DNA of 64,000 nt, from the NCBI GenBank assembly GCA_025024175.1, contig QCXZ01000137.1, positions 15,190,001 to 15,254,000 on the forward strand, in the 5' to 3' direction. Made by a program: the position numbers and the translations under genes. Positions within the stretch are counted from its first letter, which is position 1; every line of letters begins with the position of its first letter. The DNA is from Rhyzopertha dominica (taxonomy: Eukaryota > Arthropoda > Insecta > Coleoptera > Bostrichidae). Below, piece by piece: positions 33,475 to 42,905 of the stretch. The notes under the pieces were generated by a model, which worked only from the letters and a program-made list of their open reading frames with translations, did no database searches and was not told the origin of the DNA.

Positions 33475-33681
33475 CAAACAAGTTTTCCATTTATTGATAA
33501 CATTTAATCCTTTTATCAACCCGGCGATTGATGTTTGCTGAATAATGATAAAACTTTGTTATTCGTTACTTATCTATTCTCCGAAAGCAGTTTATCATGT
33601 ATGTTGTTCTTATAAACAGTTTTCAATTGGTTTGCAATAATTTATCTGTTTGTCTAATAATTTAACACATTTTTATAAAAC
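33475..33681. other. Intergenic spacer in the element
   Basis: AT-rich, with no gene. A tttataaaa stretch directly before the next ATG may serve as its promoter. Confidence 0.3.
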
Positions 33682-34254
33682 ATGTTTGCTATAAAACCGT
33701 TGAAATCGGTGTATCAGTTACTTTACATTGGGCGTATCAACAAAAGTGTGAACAAGAAAGAAATGGATGTGCCCTGCACTTTGATTTTCCAATCGACTGA
33801 TGAGGTGCAGTTACCTACCGACATGCTGTTTGTCGTTACAAAGGAGCTCTTGAAGTTCAAACAACAAGAGGCAAGAATGTCCGGTAAGAAGGTGGTTATT
33901 AAACTGGGTTATTCACCAAGGGGAGCACGGTTGGTGGATTTGTTTGGAAACATGCCTATAAAATACGTAAGAACAAACCTACGGGACCAGAACGAGTTGG
34001 ATCTGTTTGAAGCTGCTATTCGGCGGTTTCAGATAAATATGGTTGCTCTACCCATTGAACAAAGTTCGCAGGGAGAAGAACCCGAGGAAGTCATCAGTCT
34101 CGATGATGAGGATGAAGATACTCAGGATTTACCTGCACCGACAGCTAAAAACAAACGATCTGCACCAAGAACGACAACTACAAACACCTCTTTAAAGAGG
34201 ATGAAAACATCTGGAGGAGACCATTCTCCTGAAGATGCTTCTCAGCTGGGATAA
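33682..34254 (+). CDS. Unidentified acidic protein with SIM-like motif and basic tail
   Basis: A 190-residue intact frame that I cannot assign. The first 130 residues look folded (ALIFQSTDEVQL-type strands, LGYSPRGARLVDLFGNMP, DLFEAAIRRFQIN). They are followed by a disordered tail containing EEVISLDDEDEDTQD, a textbook SUMO-interacting motif (VISL flanked by acidic residues), and basic patches KNKRSAPR and LKRMK that suggest nuclear entry. In viruses such motifs often target PML/SUMO bodies or replication compartments; this is inference. It follows the ATPase gene in the same direction, separated by about 200 bp. Confidence 0.65.
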   Translation: MFAIKPLKSVYQLLYIGRINKSVNKKEMDVPCTLIFQSTDEVQLPTDMLFVVTKELLKFKQQEARMSGKKVVIKLGYSPRGARLVDLFGNMPIKYVRTNLRDQNELDLFEAAIRRFQINMVALPIEQSSQGEEPEEVISLDDEDEDTQDLPAPTAKNKRSAPRTTTTNTSLKRMKTSGGDHSPEDASQLG

Positions 34255-34344
34255 TGGTCTTATGTAAATAAAACACATACAATATTTTATAAAAAAAAAC
34301 ATTTATTGTAAACTATAATGTTTATTAGAATAAAAATATTGTTC

Positions 34345-35265
34345 TTAAAGTATATTGTCTTTATTTATCCACGAATTATGTTTATTGTTAAATCCTAACC
34401 ACTTAACAAGCACTTGGTTTCGTCTTCGTTTCAATACCTTTTCTACGAGAAACACATCCGGATATTTTACTTTTTGCAGTTGCTCTTGATAAAAACATCC
34501 AAGAATATCTTTACCATTTTCGTCCTTCAGTAAATATGTAGTTGGGTTTGTTAATTTAACTTTTCGTATAGTAAAAACCTCTGTTGACCAGTTGGGTAAA
34601 TATTTTTTATCAAAAATTCCTCGCACTTTTGAAATACGAACATGATCACCCGCATGAAACTTGGGTGTAATATTAGTAATTTTAATCTTGTTGTATACCG
34701 TTTCAAGAAGTCTGGACTCATCCTTTTTAGAGACATCATCAGGTTTCATATGTATTGTTCTATGGATTGTATTGTTATATTTATTTACAATTTTTGGTAA
34801 CAAATCCAACCACTTATAATTGCCCTGCAAGCTAAATTCTTTCCACATAAAATTTTTTAGGGTTCTATTTACCCGCTCGACAATAGACGCTTTTTTTTCG
34901 CTGTACGCTGAATAATGGTTTACGTTATACTTTTTAATCAAATTACGAAAGCTTGCATTATAAAACTCTGTCCCCATATCGGTCTGAAGGTTTACAGGTT
35001 TTTGTATTTTAAAAACTTTTTCCATTGCTTTGCTCACTTCTACACCGGTTTTGTGTTTTATAGGAAATGCCCACACAAATTTAGAAAAACAATTAATTAC
35101 AACTAATATGTACTTATAACCTCCATTAACTTTGGAATAAGGGAGCATTTCTACCAGATCTGCTTGAAACAGATCATTTAATGATTTTAGTATAACAGCA
35201 CGTCTTTTAAAATTAACTCGAGCTGGTTTGTGTATTTCTTCTACAACCTGTCTTTTCATATCCAT
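34345..35265 (-). CDS. Retroviral-type integrase with C-terminal chromodomain
   Basis: A 306-residue protein. The rve core carries Asp in FQADLVEM (D36), Asp in LQTDMGTEF (D96) and Glu in KKASIVERVNRTLK (E130), the DDE triad that joins element ends to target DNA and creates the 6-bp duplication. A C-terminal segment, FLVEKVLKRRRNQVLVKWLG ... NSWI, is a chromodomain that may steer insertion to chromatin marks. Compared with other Polinton integrases the N-terminal zinc-binding region upstream of the HKPARVNFKRR segment is missing, and the next gene begins only 17 bp upstream. The enzyme is therefore naturally short or has lost its N-terminus. Confidence 0.92.
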   Translation of the reverse strand: MDMKRQVVEEIHKPARVNFKRRAVILKSLNDLFQADLVEMLPYSKVNGGYKYILVVINCFSKFVWAFPIKHKTGVEVSKAMEKVFKIQKPVNLQTDMGTEFYNASFRNLIKKYNVNHYSAYSEKKASIVERVNRTLKNFMWKEFSLQGNYKWLDLLPKIVNKYNNTIHRTIHMKPDDVSKKDESRLLETVYNKIKITNITPKFHAGDHVRISKVRGIFDKKYLPNWSTEVFTIRKVKLTNPTTYLLKDENGKDILGCFYQEQLQKVKYPDVFLVEKVLKRRRNQVLVKWLGFNNKHNSWINKDNIL

Positions 35266-35282
35266 TTTTAAGTTTTAATCGA

Positions 35283-36248
35283 TTATTCTATAATTTTTGC
35301 TTCTTTTAGTTCCTCTATAATTGAGATTATTTCGTTTGTATGACCCGTGTGTCCAGCGTTTTGAGATGATAGTAGTAATCGCAAGCGCTCTACAAGCTCG
35401 TTTGGATCATCCCAGTAGATATAGTCCGTTTTATTTGTGTTTGATTCCATAAATATTCCCTTACCCGTTGTCTTTGATACTGCTATTGGTGCTATGACAT
35501 GTTTGTACTTGTCTAAATTACAGCCACTAATTTGCTCGTTGGGTTTATAGCGGCGTCTGGCTGCGTTTGTTTTTAAAACAATATGTCTGTAAGTTTCTTT
35601 ATCCTTTTGTGTGTAATTTTGAGGATATTTTTTAAATAGCAATTCATATAGCCCAGGAGTACCTTTGTATCTTCTATTTTTTATTATTATATCAGATCCA
35701 TCAATTTCCATTCGTGAATCACCAATAAAAAGCTTTTCACCGTTTTTTGTTGTTCTTACACCATACTTTTGATCAAATTCACGTTGTTTTTCAGTATTTA
35801 ACAAATCTGAAATATACTTTTTGGGTAGAGAACCATATTGATCTCTATTATCATTATCATCCGTATCTGTATCAGATGTTGTTGAAATGGTGTGTAATAA
35901 AGAGCGTTTTTCATCGCTAAGTTCTTCCACTAAATCATTTTCATTATCATTGTCATCACCATAATCGTTATAATCTTCATTTTCCCAATCCACTTCTTCA
36001 GCTGAGGGTGTTAATTCCTCCTGTTTTACAAGCTTTTTCTCATGTGATTTATCAATCGGTGAAAGCGGTTGGTAAGTAACATTTTTTGTATCAATCTTAT
36101 TCTCAATATTTTGTAGGTGTTTTGTTATGGGTGAGAAAATTTCTTGCTGAACCATGTGACCATGTTTAAGCATTTCTAGCTTATTTTTTATATTTCGTCT
36201 TTTAATGACGAGTCTTCTTTTTATATTTCTTTCTTTTAAATTTGTCAT
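35283..36248 (-). CDS. DUF8207-like protein
   Basis: A 321-residue protein. It has a basic N-terminus (KRRLVIKRRNIKNK), a strongly acidic, disordered middle (VDWENEDYNDYGDDNDNEND) and a C-terminal domain. That domain has the hallmarks of the DUF8207 family found with arthropod Polintons: GDSRMEIDGSDIIIKNRRYK, GTPGLYELLFKKYP, LKTNAARRRYKPN, YIYWDDPNELVERLRLLLSS and QNAGHTGHTNEI. Function is unknown. It is read toward the integrase, 17 bp upstream of that gene, so the two probably share a transcript. The family name is recalled from memory and the similarity is by eye. Confidence 0.7.
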   Translation of the reverse strand: MTNLKERNIKRRLVIKRRNIKNKLEMLKHGHMVQQEIFSPITKHLQNIENKIDTKNVTYQPLSPIDKSHEKKLVKQEELTPSAEEVDWENEDYNDYGDDNDNENDLVEELSDEKRSLLHTISTTSDTDTDDNDNRDQYGSLPKKYISDLLNTEKQREFDQKYGVRTTKNGEKLFIGDSRMEIDGSDIIIKNRRYKGTPGLYELLFKKYPQNYTQKDKETYRHIVLKTNAARRRYKPNEQISGCNLDKYKHVIAPIAVSKTTGKGIFMESNTNKTDYIYWDDPNELVERLRLLLSSQNAGHTGHTNEIISIIEELKEAKIIE

Positions 36249-36254
36249 AACAGT

Positions 36255-36331
36255 AAAAACAGACAGCTTTTACATGTAAACAGACAGCTGGCTATATGTA
36301 AACAGACAGTAAACAGACAGGTCTGTCTGTT
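36255..36331. promoter_or_regulatory. CAGACAG repeats and palindrome in a divergent promoter
   Basis: Four aacagacag copies are followed by an inverted copy; the last two form aacagacag-gt-ctgtctgtt, a near-perfect palindrome that ends one base before the ATG at 36,332. The 83-bp region lies between two divergent genes. CAGAC is also the core of Smad-type binding elements; use here is inference. Confidence 0.5.
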
Positions 36332-36955
36332 ATGTTGGTTTATTCAGCACTTAAATATGCTTCATGTGCGTCTGCGCTAATATATTGCATATTTCTCGCT
36401 TCTAATTATGTTAATCAGTCACTATTCGTTATTCCTTTTGATAAGATCAGTATGGAACAACATAAAAATTGTATAAGTGAACTATTAAGCAAAATTAATC
36501 ATTATTTAAATGCCGATAATGAACAATCGATGCAAATAACTGTGTTTTCAAGTACGTTACATAAACTAGTTTTACTAGAGCTGAAAAAACATTGCCGTTA
36601 TCTGAAAGAATGTGAGAATGCTGAAATAACTGTGGTTTACAACAAAATATTTGGAGATCACTTGACAACGTGCCCGTGGTCCAATCCTAAATGTACAGTA
36701 GGTCCAGATACCTGTTATTGCTACAAAGTGATGACACGAATAAAAGCATGTAACGAACTACTTAACGATTTGGATGTGATGAGATTGTCTGATACCGGAG
36801 GAAAAAAGACTCAACAGGGTGATGACGGTGATGAAGAGGAAAGTGTTATAAGCGAAACTCAAACCACAACAAAATGTGTTTTATGTTTTTGTCAATATTA
36901 TATAACAAACAATGTTCAAAGGATGTTAAATTCTATGAGAAATTTGTTTAAATAA
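36332..36955 (+). CDS. Unidentified Cys-rich protein
   Basis: A 207-residue frame that I cannot assign. If the first ATG is used it begins with a hydrophobic stretch (ALKYASCASALIYCIFLASN) that may act as a signal or anchor. A second start at residue 41 (MEQHKNCISELL) would give a soluble protein. A Cys cluster CPWSNPKCTVGPDTCYCYK and a later CVLCFCQYY could bind metal. The stretch between them is acidic (QQGDDGDEEES). It stands alone on the plus strand between the DUF8207 gene and the kinase gene. Confidence 0.55.
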   Translation: MLVYSALKYASCASALIYCIFLASNYVNQSLFVIPFDKISMEQHKNCISELLSKINHYLNADNEQSMQITVFSSTLHKLVLLELKKHCRYLKECENAEITVVYNKIFGDHLTTCPWSNPKCTVGPDTCYCYKVMTRIKACNELLNDLDVMRLSDTGGKKTQQGDDGDEEESVISETQTTTKCVLCFCQYYITNNVQRMLNSMRNLFK

Positions 36956-36969
36956 AACAATAATTTACA

Positions 36970-37665
36970 TTAATTATTTTTATTTGTTACAGCCTTTTGC
37001 ATACATTCAAACTCTGTCTCTACAAATTTTTGTAATTTATTAGGTTTACATACATATTCTTCATATTTTTTTTTAAGAACAACAGTATTCCATATTATGT
37101 AAAATGTTTTATTTAAATCCTCCTTCTGTGTAATGGTTATTGCCGGTATTGCAGTATTCAAACACACCATACCAAAAACTACATTTTGGGCATGAACATA
37201 TTCTAGAGATAAATTGTCTATCTTGTTGTTCCGTATTTTCATCATCTCGAGTGTTAGCGTTGGATTACCACTGAGCAAAATAAACGATTTGTGATCAAAA
37301 AAACTCTTACTTGTAATACAGATATCCTTCACTTTTTCATCTATTACATTGATGCTGTTAATACTTCCATCCAGCAAATCAAACACCAAACCATAAAACA
37401 TTGTTGTTATAGGCATCCTATCGAAGACCAGACAGCGTAACGTTTCAGCATGTAACAATTTAAAAAATCTTTCCATTGCAAAAATCATATACAGCTGCGA
37501 TGTAAACTTATCGGTGATTTTCTGTTGAATTAAATTCGCTTTCAAATCTTCAGCATAATCCGAATATGTTACTTTAAATAATAGATAATGCTTTGCAAGC
37601 GATCTTAGTGTTGTAGTTTTTCCACAACATGCAACCCCATCCAGAAAGACAACGGCACCTTTCAT
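36970..37665 (-). CDS. Deoxynucleoside/thymidylate kinase-like protein
   Basis: A 231-residue P-loop kinase. Walker A is DGVACCGKTTT (G10 to T17), followed by a DRMP motif (D82-R83), the place of the DR(S) substrate/phosphate-binding residues in deoxynucleoside kinases and thymidylate kinases. The rest (LLSGNPTLTLEMMKIRNNKID) includes a lid-like basic segment. It would phosphorylate nucleosides or nucleotides to feed DNA replication and pairs functionally with the element's dUTPase. The frame is intact. The start of this gene (from 37,439) recurs at 42,906-43,124 as a damaged copy. Kinase class is clear; substrate is not. Confidence 0.7.
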   Translation of the reverse strand: MKGAVVFLDGVACCGKTTTLRSLAKHYLLFKVTYSDYAEDLKANLIQQKITDKFTSQLYMIFAMERFFKLLHAETLRCLVFDRMPITTMFYGLVFDLLDGSINSINVIDEKVKDICITSKSFFDHKSFILLSGNPTLTLEMMKIRNNKIDNLSLEYVHAQNVVFGMVCLNTAIPAITITQKEDLNKTFYIIWNTVVLKKKYEEYVCKPNKLQKFVETEFECMQKAVTNKNN

Positions 37666-38201
37666 TTTATTCTTGATAACACCAACAAACTAACAACCAA
37701 AGATTAGTATGCTATATAAATACGTATAATAAAAAAATCTTGCTATTATTCATAACAAAAGTCAAACATGGTTTGCACACGTAAATTATATTACGTGCTT
37801 GATAAAAAGTTTTTGAAATGAATGTCTACTACGTTTCCGTTAAACAAAAGGTCAAATGTGATTTGCGCATTCGGCATACATAAATTGCACACGTGTTTGA
37901 TAAAAAGTATTTTTTTAACGAATGCTGATTGCTGACTATATGAATTTACATAAACATGTTTTGACGTTGTTTGAGGTCATGCTTTATACACATGTGTATG
38001 ATAAATGCGGAAATGTGTTATTAAAATGCTTTGACGTTGTTTGAGATCATGCACTATACGCATGTGTGATAAATGCGGAAATGTAATAAAAAAAAAAAAA
38101 AAAAAAAAAAACAGTTGAGCATATATTTAAAGCTCGCTGCATGTATGTTTATTCATTGTAAAGTGTGTTCAGCTGCTTCGTAGGAAACCTAATTTTAAAA
38201 A
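37666..38201. repeat. Intergenic region with 70-bp tandem repeat and poly-A
   Basis: A ttgacgttgtttgag...gataaatgcggaaatgt unit repeats at 37,961 and 38,031, followed by a run of more than 20 A (about 38,088-38,111). Further up, cacgtaaattatattacgtg (about 37,778-37,798) is a palindrome and cacgtg...tgataaaaagt is partly repeated. A catatatttaaag TATA-like site (about 38,119) lies some 80 bp before the next ATG. Confidence 0.6.
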
Positions 38202-38647
38202 ATGGGTGATGGTGTGTAATTTAATTATTTTTTACTAAATAACAATTTTTATATTATTTCTATTTTACAGAATTTGCACGTTGTCCTATTAATTCATCGC
38301 ATTTTGTATTAAAATCAAGAATGCTGCGGCATTTAACAAGATGCAGCTATCAGCTAGCTAGGCAGCGAGGACAGCAACAGCCTCGAACAGAACTGCCCCC
38401 TTATGTGGGGGTTCCACCACCACCACGACCGCCGCCACCACAACAAGATGACCAACCACCGCCACAGCCGCTCCAGACTGAAGCCCGGGAGCAGCCAAAC
38501 GAGGAGGAATGTTGGGATAATAGCAATTATCCAACATATGCTCCAATGCCGCGGTATGTGCCTCCGCCGTGGTTTAGCAAAAAACAAAAACAGGAGTGGC
38601 GAAGACTGCAGGGTGTACATTATAAGCAGGATCAGTATCAGTCTTGA
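38202..38647 (+). CDS. CHHC zinc-finger protein resembling GTSF1/Asterix, one mini-intron
   Basis: Exon 1 is just ten bases (38,202-38,211). A 59-bp intron (gtgtgt...ttttacag) leads to exon 2 (38,271-38,647). The joined frame has 128 codons. It starts with a single U11-48K/GTSF1-type CHHC finger: C8, H14, H24, C28 with the exact C-x5-H-x9-H-x3-C spacing. Then comes a long Pro/Gln-rich linker and a tail with conserved-looking tryptophans (ECWDNSNYPTYAP, PPPWFSKKQKQEWRRL). GTSF1 proteins bind RNA with CHHC fingers and use aromatic tail residues to activate Piwi slicers. Single-finger architecture and the proline linker are unusual. A role in countering or using the piRNA pathway is inference. 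Without the intron the finger's first Cys and His are outside any ATG-started frame. Confidence 0.75.
38212..38270 (+). other. 59-bp intron in the CHHC protein gene
   Basis: gtgtgt donor and a tctattttacag acceptor with an AT-rich body. Its removal places an ATG in frame with the zinc finger and keeps the total a multiple of three. Length matches the other introns of the element (58-66 bp). Confidence 0.7.
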
Positions 38648-38826
38648 TTATAAAAATAAAATTATCCAACATCCGATAAAAAAATAAATGTATTTATTAC
38701 AAAATGGGTTTTTCTGTGTTTTATAATTTTATGTAATCATGAGCACAATTATCTCTGCTGAAGTAAATGTAAACTATAGAACGGTATATATTGATACCAA
38801 ACATATAAGAAACAGTACTATCAAAC

Positions 38827-39378
38827 ATGTTGCGGTATTACAAAATTGTGTCAGAAGCTTACGCACCGATCCGCGCATACGAAAAGTCTGCTGGTTTAGA
38901 TTTACGTTCGTTATACACCTGTACGATTCCGGCAAAAGGAAAATTTTTGATAAATACTGGGTTGATTATACAACTGCCTGAAAATACATACGGTCGAATT
39001 GCACCACGTTCTGGATTAGCATCAGAACATTTTATTGACGTGGGAGGTAAATTTTGTACATATTTTTCTTTACATATACATATATTTATATAGTTGTTTG
39101 CAATTATTTCAGCTGGAGTAATAGACGAAAACTATACTGGTGAAATAAAAGTGTTATTGTTCAATTTTTCTGAACAACCATATACGGTATTAAAGGGGGA
39201 TAAAATTGCTCAACTAATCTGTGAAAAGCTAGTATACCCAGAAGTTGTGGAAACAAAAGAGGTAAAATTGTGAACATATTAATACTGTAACATTACTAAA
39301 AAAATAATATTGTTTGTATAGACCATAACAAACACAGAACGTTCGTCTAGAGGTTTTGGTTCTTCAGGAAGAAACTAA
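38827..39378 (+). CDS. dUTPase, three exons
   Basis: Exons 38,827-39,046, 39,113-39,261 and 39,322-39,378 give 141 residues. All five trimeric dUTPase motifs are present: I SAGLDL, II PRSGLA, III GVIDENYTGEIK (created by the first splice), IV DKIAQLI and V SSRGFGSSG in the last exon. The introns (66 and 60 bp) start gtaaat and gtaaaa and end ttcag and tatag. The enzyme hydrolyses dUTP to dUMP, which prevents uracil incorporation during element replication and feeds dTMP synthesis. The stop lies 16 bp before the polymerase ATG. A frameshifted copy lies at 44,290-44,844. Confidence 0.9.
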
Positions 39379-39394
39379 CACTACCACCAACATC

Positions 39395-42300
39395 ATGACA
39401 TCGCAAGAAAAATATCTAGATTATTATGTAAAAAAGGTGCTAGATAAATTTGAAAGGGTATGTAGATTGGTTAAAACTAAAGAAGATTTTGATAAGTGGA
39501 TTAGATTATTGAGTAAATTCATTAAAACAACACAAAGCGCAATTAGAATTAAGTCCAGTTGTGTGAAAAATTTTTTGAGATTAGAGTCCCAATTGGCGGT
39601 TTTAAATTACTACAAGGAAACTTAAAATTACAAAAACAACAAATGAAACGTTCAAAGAACAGGTTTGTTGTTTGGCAAGATTTAGAGTCTGCATTTAAAT
39701 CCAGGATAAAAACAGGAGCGATTGTTAATCTTAGCATAAAGGATCCCAAAACATTTTTTCTTAAGGCTTACAAAAGTTTTGTTAAAAAAATTAAGGATGC
39801 ATTAAGGACTTCTTTATTGAAAGTCAATGTAATATTTAGTGCAAATTTTGTTCAACCGAAAACTTTAGAAACTGATATAAAACATTTTAGTACGCGAAAC
39901 AGCGTAATTGATAAAACCACAGACTTAAAAACCTGGTATAAGGAGAATGTTCAGGATAAAATTTTAAAAGAATTGGAGGAGTTTCAAGAAAGGGATTCGG
40001 GTTGGGCTCTCTATCAAATATTAAATTTAAAAGTTAATATAAACAAATTTGCACCCATAATATAGACATATCTACATATGTTAAATTACCTTTCTTTTTA
40101 AGCAAGAAACGTGCTGTTCTAAACATTGAAAATGATGATGAGTATTGCTTTCTTTGGGCAATAGTGGCTCATCTATATCCAGCACCGTGTGATAAAAATC
40201 CGCGCAGAATTTCTTCATATCCGCACTTTTCTAACGTGCTAAATTATAGTAACATCAAGTTTCCTATAAAACTGAAGGACATTCCTAAGTTTGAATTAGC
40301 AAACAGTTTATCAATAAATGTTTTCACATATGAAGCTAGAGAGATATTGCCTCTAAGTTTAAGTAAAACCAATTATTCTACCACTATCAACTTACTACTT
40401 ATAAAGAACGTAAACTATTTTAATCATAGCGGTGATGAGGATATAGATGTAGACAATTTTAAGGTGATACCACCTACAAACAGATTGTACCATTTTGCAT
40501 TAATTAAAAACTTGTCCGCCTTGGTTAGTCGTCAGTTGCCTTGTAAAAGAACTAAGAAACATTTTTGTAATAGGTGTTTAAATCGTTTCGTAACTAAAGA
40601 GAATTTAGAAAAACATTATTTACAATGTCATAATTTAAATACAACAAAAATTGTTTTACCTAACGAAGAAAACAATATTCTTAAATTTAAAGACTATCAA
40701 AATAAAGAAAAATTGCCATTTGCTATTTATGCAGACATGGAGTGTATTCTTACGAAAGTTGAGATCAAGGATAATGCCATCTGCAAGTAACACTAAAAAT
40801 GTCAACATCATGTTCCCTTCAGTATAGCTTATAACCTTGTATGTTCTTATGATGCAAATTTATCTAAATTTAAATTATATACAGGAGCAGACTGTCAGCT
40901 TTGGTTTGTTAGAGAATTACAACGATTAGGGCACGAATTATCAAATGTATTCAATAAAATTGTACCAATGATTCCGCTGACAAAAGATCAATTACGTGAA
41001 TTTAATTTAGCAAAAGTCTGTCATATCTGTTCAAAACCGTTTCTTCCTAATGATAAAAAGGTTTAAAGATCATTGCCATTTATCAGGAAATTATCGCGGG
41101 CCAGCGCATAATACTTGTAATCTCAAATATAAAGATAAACACACAATTCCGGTTATATTTCACAATTTATCAAATTATGACGCACATTTTATAATTAAGA
41201 CTTTAAGTACTGAAATTGAGGGAAAAATATCTTTACTGCCGGTTAATAAAGAGAAGTATATATCGTTTACAAAGTACATAGCAAACACAAACGTAAGTTT
41301 CAGATTTCTAGATTCCTTTCGCTTCATGTCCAGTAGTTTAGATAAGCTTGCTTCCTATTTAGATAAAAATCAAAAAAAAATTATCAAACAACACTGCAAC
41401 ACGGAGCAGGAATTTGAGCTACTTACACGTAAGGGGATTTTTCCTTATGATTATTTAGATTGTTGGGGAAAAATTATTGGATACAACTTTACCACCACCG
41501 GAAGCATTTTATAATAAAATGACTGAAACCTCAATTACCGAAAAAGAATACAACCATGCTGTTAGTGTTTGGAATACTTTTGCTATAGCCAATTTACAAG
41601 AATATGCTGAATTGTATTTAAAAACCGATGTTCTGCTTTTGTCAGACGTTTTCGAAAATTTCAGAAATACCTGTCTTGCTACATATCAATTAGACAGTCT
41701 CCACTATTACACCTCGCCCGGTTTAGCGTTCGGTGCATGTTAAAACTTACAGGGTATAGAACTAGAATTATTGACAGATGTAGATATGATTATGTTTATA
41801 GAACGTGGTATTAGGGTGGTATTTCACAGTGTTCAAATAGATTATGGTAAAGCAAATAATAAATATATGGGAAAAATGTATGATTGTAATCAACCAACAT
41901 CATATCTTATGTATTACGATGTAAATAATCTCTATGGGACAGCTATGAGTTTACCTTTACCGTATGGAGGGTTTGAATGGGTTGAGGATGTTTACATTTA
42001 CCCGATTTAATGACTATTGGAGAAAATGATGAATTTGGATATATATTTGAGGTTGATTTACATTATCCTCCGGCTTTAAATGATGAACACAAAGACCTAC
42101 CTTTATGCCCAGAGCATCTAATTCCTCGAGTTCAACAGTAAAATACCTAAATTATTGACCACGCTTTTGATAAAAAAATTATATTATCATTACAAGAACT
42201 TGCAACAGGCCATTGTTTTAGGTTTAAAATTAATGAAAATTCATAAGGTGTTGAAATTTAAACAGACTTGTTGGTTAAGCCCTACATTGAATTGAATACA

Positions 42301-42805
42301 AATTTAAGGAAACAAAGTAAAAACGATTTTGAAAAAAATTTTTATAAACTAATGAATAACAGCGTATTTGGAAAACCATGGAAACGTAAGAAAGTATAAA
42401 GAAGTTAAATTAGTAAATAGATGGATGGGTCGTTATGGTGCTAGTTATTACATATCACAACCTAACTTTCACAGTTGTAGCATTATTAAAGAAAATTGGT
42501 AATTATAGAATTAAAACGTTTAAAGGTAAACTTTACAAAACCAATTTATACAGGGTTTGCAATTCTTGATCTATCGAAAATATTTCTGTATGATTTTCAT
42601 TATCATTACATTAAAAAAACTTTTAAAAGTCAAGCTAAATTGTTGTATACAGACACCGACTCTTTAATATACCACTTTTTTGTTGATAATGTTTATGAGC
42701 ATATTAAACAGGATATTGATAAATTTGATACCTCTGATACCCTCCTAATAATGTTATAACATCCCGTTGAAAAATAAAAAAAAATTGGGTTTAATGAAAG
42801 ATGAA
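39395..42805 (+). CDS. Protein-primed DNA polymerase B, first copy (broken, ends at gap)
   Basis: Replicative polymerase of the Polinton. In order it shows an N-terminal basic region, a C2H2-like segment [10 protein letters not shown]...HYLQC (40,550-40,630), ExoI YADMEC (about 40,730), a Cys/His pair CHIC...HNTCNL (41,020-41,130), Exo[12 protein letters not shown] (41,160), ExoIII YLKTD (41,620), Pol A DVNNLYG (41,920), a damaged KLMNNSVFG region (42,350) and Pol C YTDTDS (42,650). Single-base indels break the frame several times, most densely after 41,700, and the copy stops at the N run. The second copy breaks in other places, so these look like sequence errors at a contig end rather than true decay. 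Confidence 0.85.
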
Positions 42806-42905
42806 NNNNNNNNNNNNNNNNNNNNNNNNNNNNNNNNNNNNNNNNNNNNNNNNNNNNNNNNNNNNNNNNNNNNNNNNNNNNNNNNNNNNNNNNNNNNNNN
42901 NNNNN
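42806..42905. other. Assembly gap (100 N)
   Basis: Exactly 100 ambiguous bases, a conventional scaffold gap of unknown size, placed between two copies of the same 5.4 kb. Confidence 0.99.

Noticed and set aside
38354..38687. Several overlapping frames around the proline-rich region
   Set aside because: Produced by the repetitive CCA/CCG codons of the CHHC protein gene; only the spliced plus-strand frame carries the zinc finger.
38739..38981. 80-codon frame overlapping the dUTPase start
   Set aside because: Different frame from the dUTPase motifs and no domain; overlaps motif I coding sequence.
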